A program made the translations under genes and the position numbers. This document shows, one piece after another, positions 11,794 through 22,333 of a stretch of 64,000 bases of DNA. The stretch is from Silene conica (lineage: Eukaryota > Streptophyta > Magnoliopsida > Caryophyllales > Caryophyllaceae), in the NCBI GenBank assembly GCA_029255685.2, contig CM055314.2, positions 39,500,790 through 39,564,789 of the forward strand. Direction: 5' to 3'. How positions within the stretch are numbered: position 1 is the first letter of the stretch; every line of letters begins with the position of its first letter. The notes beneath the pieces were generated by a model that had not been told where the DNA came from, searched no databases, and saw only the letters and a list, made by a program, of their open reading frames with translations.

Positions 11794-12222
11794 ATTATTA
11801 TCAAACTAATATAGCAACAATTAGAAAGAAATGCTTTACGTAATTAAAAACTTGAATAATAAGATTAATAAGATAATTTCATTGACATTAAGCCATACGG
11901 CATCTACAATAACTTCAACAAATACAAGATTATCGAATCTAATAGATAGTAGTCCTAATCATCATCATCATCACCACTTGAACAATTTATTCCTACATCC
12001 TTACAAAGAGAATCTATAATATCTTCATCTTCATCCTCATTCTCATCCTAATTAACAACAACAATTAAATAACAACAACTACATATATATATATAACAAC
12101 AACTAACAACAAAAACTAGTTAACAACTTATTAACAACAACAACAATTAATTAACAAAAACAATTAAATAACAACTACATATATATAACAACAACTAACA
12201 ACTAACAACAACAACAACAACA

Positions 12223-12312
12223 ACACCAACACCAACACCAACACCAACACCAACACCAACACCAACACCAACACCAACACCAACACCAACACCAACACCA
12301 ACACCAACACAA
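12223..12312. repeat. CAACAC hexamer microsatellite
   Basis: About fifteen units of ACCAAC in tandem, preceded by AAC trinucleotide repeats. It explains the low-complexity Gly-Val ORF on the minus strand. Confidence 0.9.
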
Positions 12313-12385
12313 ACACCAACCTGCAAAAAAAAACAATTTACATATATTGGTCTGGGGTCCTTATCTCTCCAGCCTAAACCCATCT

Positions 12386-12596
12386 TTGAATCTTTCACAC
12401 CATTAGTAAACACTCTTATATATTCTTGATTGTAATGAGACAAAAATAGGGCAGCACTTCCCTATTGTTCTCCAAATACATTATATAGAATGTATTTGGA
12501 GAACAATAAGGAAGTGTTGCCCAATTTTTGTTTCATTACAATCAAGAAAATATAAGAGTGGTTACTACCTAAATGGCATGAAAGATTCAAAGACAG
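12386..12596. repeat. Long imperfect inverted repeat inside the CACTA element
   Basis: The left arm (12386-12482) and right arm (12489-12596) are inverse copies around a 6-base centre. The innermost stem is CCAAATACATT/AATGTATTTGG. Further out CTTGATTGTAATGA pairs with TCATTACAATCAAG, and TCTTTGAATCTTTCA with its inverse. Mismatches increase outward. A transcript would fold into a hairpin of roughly 100 bp. Confidence 0.85.
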
Positions 12597-12974
12597 TCCC
12601 AAAACGGGGACTATTCAACAATTACACCTAATGTGTAATTATTGAACGGGTACTATTCAAGAATATTCTAAACAAATCAACAACACTAACAATCAACAAC
12701 AATGCAAATTTTATATCAAAAAACAATCGTCCTAAACAACTTAACAACAATATGCGACGGATTTGGGACGGAATTAGCTACTAACCTAATATTACTAACC
12801 ACCTAACAATACTAACTAAACTAATCAAATAACAATTAAACTAAACTAACTATTCCTAATAACAATAAAAAAACAATAGTACGGAATTTGCGACGGAATT
12901 TTGCGACGGATTAAACAAAAAAAATTAAGACGGTATATTAATAAAATTAGTATACATACATAAGAAAGAAAGAA

Positions 12975-13160
12975 GTGGCGGTGAGGTGGCAGGTGGAGGA
13001 GGAAGGAGGGGCGGTTGGGCGGAGGAAGGAGGGGCGGCGAGGAGGAAGGAGGGGCGGAGGAGGAAGGAGAAGGAAGGAAGGAGAAGGAGAAGGAGAAGGA
13101 GGAAGGAGGGGCGGCGACGGCGGCTCCGGCGACGGCGGCTCCGGCGGGGGATTGTAGGGA
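12975..13160. repeat. GGA/GGC-rich purine tract
   Basis: A low-complexity GGAGGAAGGA-type run with GGCGGC interruptions. It is open in two frames only because of its composition (Gly/Arg or Pro/Ser) and is not treated as coding. Confidence 0.7.
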
Positions 13161-13286
13161 GGTAGGGTAGGGTGGTTGGGTGGTGTGGTGGTGATGAATC
13201 GCCGATATCGCCTTAGGGTTTTTTTTTTTTAATTGTGAAATCGATTTGGGGAAAAGAAGGAGATCCGCGGGTCTGTATAAAAAAGC

Positions 13287-13665
13287 TTTGCGACGGAATT
13301 TTGCGACGGAAATTCCGTCGCAAATCTGGTCAAGGTCAAATCTTGACCAGATTTGCGACGGAATTTCCGTCGCAAATATTGACTCCTGCGACGGAATTTC
13401 CGTCGCAAATCTGGTCAACATTTGACCTTGACCAACTTTTGGGCAAGTTTGGTCAATATGTTTGCGACGGAATTTCCGTCGCAAAAGTCAATATTTGCGA
13501 CGGATTTTCCGTCGCAAACCTTCCCGCCATTTGACTTTCATTTCGCGGGTCTGGGAAATTTTGGTCCGTCGCAAATTCCGTCGCAAGCAAAAAATCCGTC
13601 GCAAAGTCCGTCGCAAAACAAATTTTGCGACGGATTTTCTGTCCGTCGCAAAAAATCCGTCGCAA
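13287..13665. repeat. CACTA right subterminal repeat array
   Basis: About seventeen GCGACGGA or TCCGTCGC motifs, again as palindromic pairs with TTGACCAGA or TTGACC spacers, mirror the left array at 9500-9935. Confidence 0.85.
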
Positions 13666-13676
13666 TGGCAGTATTT

Positions 13677-13686
13677 TTTTGTAGTG
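13677..13686. repeat. CACTA right terminal inverted repeat
   Basis: TTTTGTAGTG followed by TAA, the second copy of the target duplication. Confidence 0.92.
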
Positions 13687-14034
13687 TAAGTTGTTTAGAG
13701 GGGGGCTGGGTGTTCGAATCTTTCTAAGCCTTTATCATAGTATTCTTATTATTATTTTTATTATTAGTATTATTATTATTGTTATTATTATTTATCATTA
13801 ATATTATGATTCTTATTTTTATTATTACCTTTACTATTATGATCTTTGCAATCATGAATATATCTTTTATTATAGGAAAGTTTTTGCATGGTAATGGGTA
13901 TTTTGAAATTCAAATTTTATTTCTATTCAAGCATCTATTTTTGGAAGTTCTATTTTTAGAAGTTACTATATTTGGAAAGTTGCTTTTTGGGTAAACCTCG
14001 GTTGTTTGGAAACTTTCTGAATATAGAAAGTTTC

Positions 14035-14043
14035 TATAAATAG
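14035..14043 (+). promoter_or_regulatory. Probable TATA box of the Gypsy A 5' LTR
   Basis: TATAAATAG sits in both LTRs (also near 21523). It lies about 350 bp downstream of the CACTA insertion, so the core promoter is intact although the upstream U3 has been displaced by 4.2 kb. Assigned by motif only. Confidence 0.5.
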
Positions 14044-14294
14044 AATGTGCACACGTATTATGAGTATTAGGGTGTTTATTAATTAAATAATACTTGTTTA
14101 GGTAGCGGGTTTCGCGTGGAACATTTCTAAACAAGCCTCGGGTTTATCTGCGTTACCCACTATTTCAGGTAGGGGAAAAATTGGTATATAATAATGTGTA
14201 ATCTGTTCTTATGTGTTAATAAGCATGTTTATGTTATAATCTCATGTGAATGTTATATTGTGCTATTTATATCTTTTGAGACATTGTTACGATG

Positions 14295-14297
<3 letters not shown>

Positions 14298-14350
<53 letters not shown>
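14298..14350. repeat. AT microsatellite in Gypsy A 5' LTR
   Basis: A pure TA run of about 53 bp. The matching run in the 3' LTR (21786-21857) is about 72 bp, so it has changed length since insertion. Confidence 0.95.
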
Positions 14351-14352
<2 letters not shown>

Positions 14353-14365
14353 GTCTTGTGATATA

Positions 14366-14443
14366 TGGCGTTGGATCGGTGCGGAGTATATATATGGCGT
14401 TGGATCGGTGCGGAGTTTATTTGGCGTTGGATCGGTGCGGAGT
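14366..14443. repeat. Three-unit minisatellite in Gypsy A LTR
   Basis: TGGCGTTGGATCGGTGCGGA occurs at about 14366, 14395 and 14422. The same three units are in the 3' LTR (21874-21951), and a related array is in the Gypsy C LTR. Confidence 0.88.
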
Positions 14444-14823
14444 TTAGTATATTGTTATATTTATTCCTTTCCCTACTCAACCTCGTGGTTGACCCTGTGT
14501 ATTCGTGTTCACCTGTGATGAACCAATTATTGGGGAGCAGATTGACAGGTGGCTGAGACTAAGGCGGAGCTATGGGAGGAAGAGCTTGGATCCAGACCAG
14601 TTTAGATGTCTAGATCACCTTAGCCAGTTTTATACGAGTTGTACTTTATTTATTTTGTTAAGACTTTTGGACACGGATGTAAGAACATGTTTTGAGTTCA
14701 CTTTATTTAAAGTACTGTTTATCTTCCTTTGTATCTACTGCCTCGGGAAACCGAGATGGTAACACCCGTATTTATCTGAGGAGTCCTAGTACAGGCCCTT
14801 AAATAAATGGGGGTGTTACAAAG

Positions 14824-14836
14824 TGGTATCAGAGCG
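14824..14836 (+). other. Gypsy A primer binding site
   Basis: TGGTATCAGAGCG three bases after the LTR end, complementary to plant initiator tRNA-Met. Confidence 0.85.
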
Positions 14837-15376
14837 AACGATCCTCAGGCCTAACCTAATGAACCTAATGAATATAGGAGAGTCTAAATAAAATGAACCC
14901 CCGGGATAGGGCTGTTAGGAGCACACTAAAGGAAAAGTATGAGTCTGGGGCTCCCTCACACCGAACCATTGGCCCTATCAGTTTCACCGGGGAACCCAGA
15001 GTGAATATACGAGAGAAAAGGGTAGGTTAAGAAAAGATGGAAGTAATAGTATACAGTGAAAAGTAATTTATGAGAACTCTGAGTATCATTGACTGTTTGA
15101 AATAGCCGGAAGGGGCATGAACATGAAAAGAATTTTAATTGTTTGAATAAAGAGGTGTATATTAATATGATAGGTGAAGTGATTTGAAACATGTTAGTGA
15201 TTCTCCTCTCATCATGTCTAGTGAAATGCGGTTATGTGCTCCCTGAGCCATGTTATAGAAGAGAACTATTTTATATGATAAGTGTTTATAGACTTTAATG
15301 CTTAGGGAACATAGCCCTAATCCAAATGGGTACCCACATGAGTCGGGACTCATTTCTTTTTCTGTTGTATTATAGT
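14837..15376 (+). other. Gypsy A leader
   Basis: About 540 bp of untranslated sequence between primer site and gag start. No motif other than the retroelement context was found; the reverse-strand ORFs have no recognisable domain. Confidence 0.65.
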
Positions 15377-18300
15377 ATGCCTCCGCGAAGAGACAATCTC
15401 GCTAATATCACGCAAGAGGAATTGGATCGTTTGATAGCTGAGAATGAGGCCTTAAAGGCCAAACGCATGGACTCCGCAAAAATGAGCACAATCATCGCGA
15501 GGCATCACCCTACCCAATTCACTAGGGAGGGGGAACCTCATCTGCTGGGAGCGTGGTGTCGGGAATTCAGTAATCTATTCGAGTTGGTGGATTGCCCCGA
15601 AGAATTGAGGGCTGACCAAGCAGCCCACTATCTGAGGGGTATGGCCAGAGATTGGTGGACCGGGAACAAATGAGAGATTCGAGAGGCAGCTAGAGAGGAC
15701 GGGACCGAGTATGTTGCTTGGATTGCATTCAAGAGGATCTTATATGAGGTGTTTCTGCCAGAGTTTCAGAAAAGCAAGTTGAGAGAGGAGTTTGATATAT
15801 TCAAGATGTCAGAGGACATGACAGTAGAGGCTTACTATCGGAAATTTATCCAGTTGGTGAGCTATGTGGGAGACATGGGATTTGACGATGCCATGCTGGC
15901 AATGAAGTTTGAGAGGGGGTTATCAATCGCCATCAAGAAGAGACTGATTGCAGCTCTGCCCACCACAGTCCGTGACATCTACCTAAGGGCTGGGGCGGCG
16001 GAGAGGCTTTCAGAGATGATCAAGGAGGACAAAAAGTCCAAGTCTGAAAAGAGGAAGGCTGAATCAGTAGCTGAGGGTTCAGGATCGAAAAAGCAGAGCT
16101 CTAACAAGTTCAGTGGGTACTTCGGGAGTAGTGCCTCTGGTGGTGGGAGAAACCAGAGTGGGGGCAATCACATGAGTGGGGTTTCTGGCAGTGGTTCGGC
16201 AGGAATTGTGTGTTTTGGCTGTGGAAAGAGGGGACATAAGCAGGCGGTGTGTCGTTCGTCTGGAGGAAATCAGTCTAGGGGCTATCGTACGCCTACATCC
16301 GGATACCAGGGATCCCGTACTCAGTCCTATGGTAGCAGTGGCTATCGCACACCCACGACAAACTATGGTGGGGGTGCGAAATCTGGAGGGAGCAGCAATT
16401 ATCAGAGGAACTATAACAATTACCAGAGCCGCCCGTACCAGAATCAGTTCAATGGAGGTGGAAGCAACCAAAAGACAGGAACGGGAGGAAATCAGCAGGC
16501 GGGGACATCTTCTGCCAGCCAGAGTGGAGTCAAGTCCAGTGGCAAGCTCTTTGCCATGGGAAAGCAGGCAGCTCAGGAGGATGCGCATGTGGTAACCGGT
16601 ACTTTTCTTGTGAACTCTAAGCCTACTTTCGTACTTTTCGATTCCGGTGCCACCCATTCGTTTGTGTCTAGAGATCATGTTAAGGCTTTGGGACTTGAGA
16701 GATTTGATTGGATCGCGGATCCAGTGACCATACTATCAGGCGAGTTGATAGTCTGTAATAGAGTATATGGTAGTGTACCCATCAAAATCGGGGAAGCAAT
16801 TTTCTATTGCGACCTCATAGAGTTTCCTCTGGGGGGTTTTGAGGTGATTCAGGGGATGGACTGGCTAGGGAAGTATCGAGCTTTCATCGACTGTCATCAA
16901 AAGAAGATTTCCTTGAAGGGACCTAAGGGAGTGAGGGTGTCTTACAAGGGATACCGAGTCAAACCAAAAATCAAATTCATTTCTGTCAATACCCTTAAGT
17001 CTGGCTTGAGGAAAGGAGAGAGCCTAATCTTATGCCAAATGTGGAATTGTGAGGCTGAGACCCCCAAGACTAGTGAGATACCTGTGGTACGGGAATTTGA
17101 GGGAGTATTCAGAGACGATGTTTCAGAGTTGCCGCCGAGGAGGGAAGTGGAATTCTCCATCGACCTAAAACCAGGGGCGGGACCAATATCTAAATCACCG
17201 TACCGTATGGGACCGAAGGAGATGGAGGAGTTGAAGAAGCAGTTGGATGAACTAGCTGAGAAAGGGTTCATCCGACCCAGTGTGTCGCCCTGGGGAGCAC
17301 CCGTTTTGTTTGTGAAGAAGAAGGATGGTAGTCTGAGACTTTGTGTTGACTACCGAGAGCTGAACAATGTGACCATCAAGAACCATTATCCTTTGCCGAG
17401 AATTGACGACTTGTTCGATCAGCTAAGTGGAGCTGGGGTTTTCTCCAAGATTGATTTGAGATCCGGGTATCATCAGTTGAGAATAAAGGATGAAGATATT
17501 CCAAAGACCGCTTTCCGAACGAGGTATGGCCACTATGAATTTGTGGTTATGCCCTTTGGATTGACTAATGCTCCAGCTGTGTTCATGGACTTGATGAACC
17601 GAGTCTTCAGCCCATATTTGGACAAGTTTGTGGTGGTATTCATAGATGATATCCTGGTATACTCCAAGAATGCAGAAGAGCACGAGGCCCATTTGAGGAA
17701 GGTACTTCATACCTTGGAAGAACATAAACTCAATGCAAAGTTGAGTAAGTGTGAGTTCTGGTTGGAGAGAGTGGCGTTTTTGGGGCATGTAATTTCAAAG
17801 GAGGGAGTGTCTGTCGACCCTAGTAAGGTTGAGGCTGTGACTAAGTGGCAAAGTTCGAAGAATGTGAGTGAGATTCGAAGCTTTCTGGGATTGGCTGGAT
17901 ATTATCGTAGATTTGTCAAAGATTTTTCAACGATAGCGAAGCCGTTGACGTCGTTAATGAGGAAAGAAAACCGTTTTGTCTGGGATGAGAGTTGTGAGAA
18001 GGCATTCCTAACCCTTAAGGAACGCCTGACAACAGCTCCTATCCTTGCGTTGCCAGTTGGGAGTGATAATTTCGAGGTGTATACTGACGCTTCGAAGCAT
18101 GGATTGGGATGTGTGCTAATGCAGAATGGAAGGGTGATCGCGTATGCTTCTCGCCAGTTGAAGACCTATGAGGAAAATTATCCGACTCATGATTTGGATT
18201 TGGGCGCAGTCGTATTCGCACTTAAATTGTGGCGCCATTACCTTTCTGGAGCCACTTTTAAGGTGTTTTCTGATCATAAGAGCCTGAAGTATATCTACAC

Positions 18301-19975
18301 CCAGAGAGAGTTGAACATGCGGCAGAGGAGGTGGATAGAGTTAATTGGAGATTATGATATGCAGATTGTCTACCACGAAGGCAAGGCAAATGTGGTAGCT
18401 GACGCCCTAAGTAGGAAATCTGTCCATGCTTTGGGTTGTGCCAGGTCGAGAGTGAGGTTGTATGGTGAACTAAGGGAGATGGGAATATTCATGATCCGAA
18501 AAGGGGACACTCTTGGTGACTTGACAGTGGAGCCTGAATTGTATGGAGAGATTCGGGAGTTACAGAAGAACGATGCGAGACTTCAGAGATGGCGCAAGAT
18601 GGTGGAGAGTGAGGGTGGAGAGTCGTCAACCAGGTTCAGTATTCATGCCGACGGTAGTTTGAGGTTCAGTGGGCGATGGTGTGTCCCGGATGTAGAGGAG
18701 CTAAAGAGGAAAATCCTGACTGAAGCTCATGCTACTCCATACTCCGTTCACCCCGGGGGTGATAAGCTGTATAAAGATCTTAAGAAGACGTTCTGGTGGC
18801 CTAACATGAAGAAGGAAGTCGCAGAGTTTGTGTCCAGGTGTTTGACTTGTCAGAGAGTGAAAGGGGAGCATAAGCGACCTCAGGGGAAAGTCCAACCATT
18901 AGATGTGCCCGAGTGGAAGTGGGAGAATATTTCGATGGACTTTGTCGTGGGGTTGCCTCGAACTCAGAGGGGCAACAACATGATTTGGGTGATCGTGGAT
19001 CGTTTGACTAAGTCAGCTCACTTTATTCCGATGAAAGATACCTGGAGTAAAGCTGAGTTGGCTAAGTCGTATGTTCAGAATGTGGTCAAACTGCATGGCG
19101 TACCCAAGGATATTGTTTCAGACAAAGACTCGAGGTTTATATCCAGATTTTGGCAGGAGTTGCAGGCTGCTTTGGGGACCCAGTTGAAGATGAGTACAGC
19201 TTTTCATTCGGCTACTGATGGTCAGACTGAGCGGACGATTCAGACTCTTGAGGATATGTTGAGAGTTTGTGTACTTGAGTTCGGAGGATCTTGGGAGGAT
19301 CGACTGGGGTTGATCGAGTTTTCTTATAATAACAGCTACCATGCAAGCATAGGCATGGCCCCTTTCGAGGCTCTATACGGGAGGAAGTGTCGGAGCCCTG
19401 TGTGTTGGGATGATCGAGCGGATGTTGTGACATTAGGACCCGATATGATCCAGGAGATGGTGGAGCAGGTTCAGATTATTCGACAGAGGATGAGGGCCGC
19501 TCAGGATAGACAGAAGAGCTATGTCGATCCGAAGAGGAGCGATATTGCATTTGAGGCCGGGGAGAAAGTACTACTGAAAGTCTCTCCGATGAAGGGTGTG
19601 ATGAGGTTCGGCAAGCGTGGCAAACTGAGTCAGAAATTTATTGGACCATTTGAGATCTTGGACAGAGTTGGAGAGGTGACATATCGTTTAGCTTTACCTC
19701 CAACCCTATCCAAGGTCCATAATGTGTTCCATGTGTCCCAGTTGAGGAAATATGTGAGTGACCCATCACATGTACTTCAGCACGAGGTGATTGAGGTAGA
19801 TGAGCAGTTGTCCTACATTGAGACTCCGAAAGAAATTCTAGACAGAAAGGTGCGGAAAACTCGCAATGGGGAGACGATCTTGGTGAAAGTTCTATGGACC
19901 AATCATAATCGGGAGGAGGCTACGTGGGAGCCTGAGGCATCCATGAGAGAGCGTTATCCACATTTGTTTGATTGA
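15377..19975 (+). pseudogene. gag-pol: Gypsy A gag-pol polyprotein with one in-frame stop
   Basis: One frame runs from ATG 15377 (MPPRRDNLANITQEEL) to TGA at 19973, about 1532 codons, with one internal stop TGA at 15671-15673 in Gag. Order: Gag; zinc knuckle [14 protein letters not shown] from residue ~279; protease [11 protein letters not shown] with Asp ~422; RT with FIDDILVYS near 757; RNase H starting [11 protein letters not shown]; integrase zinc-binding part [11 protein letters not shown]...CLTCQR, then the DDE core ([26 protein letters not shown]). The C-terminal end ([13 protein letters not shown]... [15 protein letters not shown]) resembles a chromodomain, as in Tekay/Del elements. 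Everything but the one stop is open, and the whole matches Gypsy B along its length. The stop could be a point mutation or could lower Gag output; no readthrough signal is recognised. Confidence 0.92.
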
Positions 19976-19980
19976 GGTAA

Positions 19981-20017
19981 GTTACGCGGACGTAACTTTT
20001 CGTTAAGGGGGGTGGAA
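19981..20017 (+). other. Hairpin plus purine tract just after Gypsy A pol (module 1)
   Basis: GTTACG-CGGA-CGTAAC forms a 6-bp stem, followed by TTAAGGGGGGTGGAA and then TGTAACATCC, which looks like a polypurine tract next to an LTR-like start. Gypsy B has the same arrangement at 47174-47208. Confidence 0.6.
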
Positions 20018-20107
20018 TGTAACATCCTGTGAATTAAGTGAACCTTTTTCTGATGTTTTATGTTCCAAGTGCGTTTGAGTTGATTGTTTTGTCGTCTGAG
20101 CGTTGTT

Positions 20108-20144
20108 GAACTTCGGGACGAAGTTCATTTTAAGGGGGGAAGAC
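20108..20144 (+). other. Gypsy A polypurine tract with upstream hairpin (module 2)
   Basis: GAACTTCG-GGA-CGAAGTTC is an 8-bp perfect stem, followed by ATTTTAAGGGGGGAAGAC and the 3' LTR start TGTAATACC. The purine tract should prime plus-strand DNA. The hairpin is exactly conserved in Gypsy B (47045-47063). Confidence 0.75.
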
Positions 20145-21782
20145 TGTAATACCTCGTATTTTGGGCATGATTTTATCTTAATTGTTTTAATAGCTAAACG
20201 GTTTTATTTGTTATGATGTTAAGTGGAGGGATAAGTAATTGGTTCGTTTATAAGTATATGCGTACGTATCATGCTTGCTATGGGATTCGATTTGAGGGTC
20301 ACTTATATATGTGACATGCTTTTGGTGGGGTTCGAACTAGAGTCCTCTAAGGGGGTGGTGTTGGGCCTTGGGAACGGTGCACAAACACCACAGCCCACGC
20401 CACATACCAAAACCCTACACATCTTTAACACAAAATGCCCACCCCTGCCGCCATATAAGAGGAGCTTATACTCCTATTTTTCTGAGCTATCACCATAAAA
20501 CAAAACCCTAGACTGCAGCCACCATCACACGTGAAGGAGAGAGGACGCCCACGACCAGATCCACCGTGCCTAACACCACTCGATTCTGGTCAGAAGTCAG
20601 GTATGAGTTTTAGGGGTCTGTGTTTGTTTCCGGTTGTGTTGTACTTTCTGTTTTGGTGTCTTGTTCGAAGGGTCTGGGGTTGTGGTTGGTGGGTGTGTTT
20701 GGCATGGTAGAGTTGGTTGTAGTCAGGGCCGGGTAATGGGGGTTAGTGTCGGTAGGCTAGGTGGCTTATAGTGTCGTCGATGGTGGGGTGTTGGTGGCCT
20801 GTTAGTTACGTTCAAAACAGGGGTTACAGGGGGTTTGGTGGTGTCACTGTCGAGTAGTGGTTTGGGGGTGGTGTTACCGGCGACTCGGGGGAGGTCAATA
20901 CAGTAACACCACCATGGCTAAAGGGAGAGTCAGAGGTGGCGTCTGGTGGTAGTCGTCGTTAGTATTAGTGGTGGTAGCAGCCGTAGATGGCGGGTCTGTT
21001 CAGAGGAGTCTGGGGAGTATACATGTCGCTGGTCTGTTTTCAGCAGCCTGGGTTGGGTTTGTCGGCGGTTGTCGGGAGGTGTGGCTGTGGTGCAGTGGTT
21101 GATGGTGGTCGGTGGTGTTGAGTGGTGGTGGTTATTGGTGTTCGAAGTGGTGGTCTATGGTGTGGACACGGGTTTAAGTCGTTTAGAGGGGGGCTGGGTG
21201 TTCGAATCTTTCTAAGCCTTTATCATAGTATTCTTATTATTATTTTTATTATTAGTATTATTATTATTGTTATTATTATTTATCATTAATATTATGATTC
21301 TTATTTTTATTATTACCTTTACTATTATGATCTTTGCAATCATGAATATATATTTTATTATAGGAAAGTTTTTGCATGGTAATGGGTATTTTGAAATTCA
21401 AATTTTATTTCTATTCAAGCATCTATTTTTGGAAGTTCTATTTTTAGAAGTTACTATATTTGGAAAGTTGCTTTTTGGGTAAACCTCGGTTGTTTGGAAA
21501 CTTTCTGAATATAGAAAGTTTCTATAAATAGAATGTGCACACGTATTATGAGTATTAGGGTGTTTATTAATTAAATAATACTTGTTTAGGTAGCGGGTTT
21601 CGCGTTGAACATTTTTAAACAAGCCTCGGGTTTATCTGCGTTACCCACTATTTCAGGTAGGGGAAAAATTGGTATATAATAATGTGTAATCTGTTCTTAT
21701 GTGTTAATAAGCATGTTTATGTTATAATCTCATGTGAATGTTATATTGTGCTATTTATATCTTTTGAGACATTGTTGCGATG

Positions 21783-21860
<78 letters not shown>

Positions 21861-22328
21861 GTCTTGTGATATATGGCGTTGGATCGGTGCGAAGTATATA
21901 TATGGCGTTGGATCGGTGCGGAGTTTATTTGGCGTTGGATCGGTGCGGAGTTTAGTATATTGTTATATTTATTCCTTTCCCTACTCAACCTCGTGGTTGA
22001 CCCTGTGTATTCGTGATCACCTGTGATGAACCAATTATTGGGGAGCAGATTGACAGGTGGCTGAGACTAAGGGGGAGCTATGGGAGGAAGAGCTTGGATC
22101 CAGACCAGTTTAGATGTCTAGATCACCTTAGCCAGTTTTATACGAGTTGTACTTTATTTATTTTGTTAAGACTTTTGGACACGGATGTAAGAACATGTTT
22201 TGAGTTCACTTTATTTAAAGTACTGTTTATCTTCCTTTGTATCTACTGCCTCGGGAAACCGAGATGGTAACACCCGTATTTATCTGAGGAGTCCTAGTAC
22301 AGGCCCTTAAATAAATGGGGGTGTTACA
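20145..22328 (+). repeat. Gypsy A 3' LTR (2184 bp)
   Basis: TGTAATACCTCG...GGGTGTTACA, followed by the target duplication GGCGT. It is the uninterrupted version of the 5' LTR and preserves the site where the CACTA element landed (about 21174). Confidence 0.93.
21786..21857. repeat. AT microsatellite in Gypsy A 3' LTR
   Basis: A pure TA run of about 72 bp, 19 bp longer than its 5' LTR counterpart. Tyr-Ile repeat ORFs on both strands are translations of it. Confidence 0.95.
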
Positions 22329-22333
22329 GGCGT

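Larger units (their letters stand above)
11794..12970. other. CACTA interior without genes: simple repeats and a hairpin
   Basis: This AT-rich part is full of AAC-type simple sequence. It contains the CAACAC repeat, the long inverted repeat at 12386-12596 and isolated GCGACGG motifs (about 12753 and 12888). No TNP2 transposase motif was seen. Short ORFs at 11831 and 12195 are low complexity. Confidence 0.7.
9480..13686 (-). mobile_element. CACTA (En/Spm) DNA transposon, 4207 bp, TNP2 transposase absent
   Basis: Termini CACTACAAAA (9480-9489) and its inverse TTTTGTAGTG (13677-13686) are flanked by the 3-bp target duplication TAA (9477-9479 and 13687-13689), the CACTA signature. The undisturbed 3' LTR of Gypsy A shows the empty site GGGTTTAAGTCGTTT. 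Both ends carry arrays of subterminal GCGACGGA repeats. Inside is one spliced minus-strand gene of the plant Transposase_24 type (10183-11793). No DDE transposase (TNP2/TnpD) was found, so the copy is probably non-autonomous and needs a helper. Strand is given as that of its gene. Confidence 0.93.
8448..14820 (+). repeat. Gypsy A 5' LTR, split by a CACTA transposon
   Basis: LTR sequence at 8448-9479 and 13690-14820 together matches the 3' LTR at 20145-22328. The extra 4.2 kb is the CACTA insertion plus its 3-bp duplication. The LTR-internal ORFs at 8574 and 9248 also occur in the 3' LTR copy and show no conserved motif. Confidence 0.93.
8448..22328 (+). mobile_element. Gypsy A: Tekay/Del-like chromovirus, complete structure
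   Basis: A full LTR retrotransposon: 5' LTR 8448-14820 (enlarged by a CACTA element), primer site 14824, gag-pol 15377-19975, polypurine tract before 20145, 3' LTR 20145-22328. The 5-bp target duplication GGCGT is present on both sides (8443-8447 and 22329-22333). LTRs begin TGTAATACCTCG and end GGGTGTTACA. Protease, RT, RNase H, integrase order plus a C-terminal chromodomain-like end put it in Ty3/gypsy chromoviruses. LTR differences are about 1 percent by eye, so the insertion is fairly recent. Confidence 0.93.

Noticed and set aside
12195..12443. Minus-strand ORF encoding a Gly-Val repeat protein
   Set aside because: It is a translation of the CAACAC microsatellite.
12975..13484. Gly/Arg-rich and Pro/Ser-rich ORFs
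   Set aside because: They arise from a GGA-rich tract plus subterminal repeats; no domain and no plausible start context.
9500..13665. Regularly repeated GCGACGG palindromes resembling a CRISPR or other array
   Set aside because: The repeats are palindromic, irregularly spaced, confined to both ends of a CACTA element and lack unique equal-length spacers; the genome is clearly a plant.
16079..16678. 199-aa reverse-strand ORF opposite Gypsy A gag
   Set aside because: It is a shadow of the gag-pol reading frame with no independent motif.
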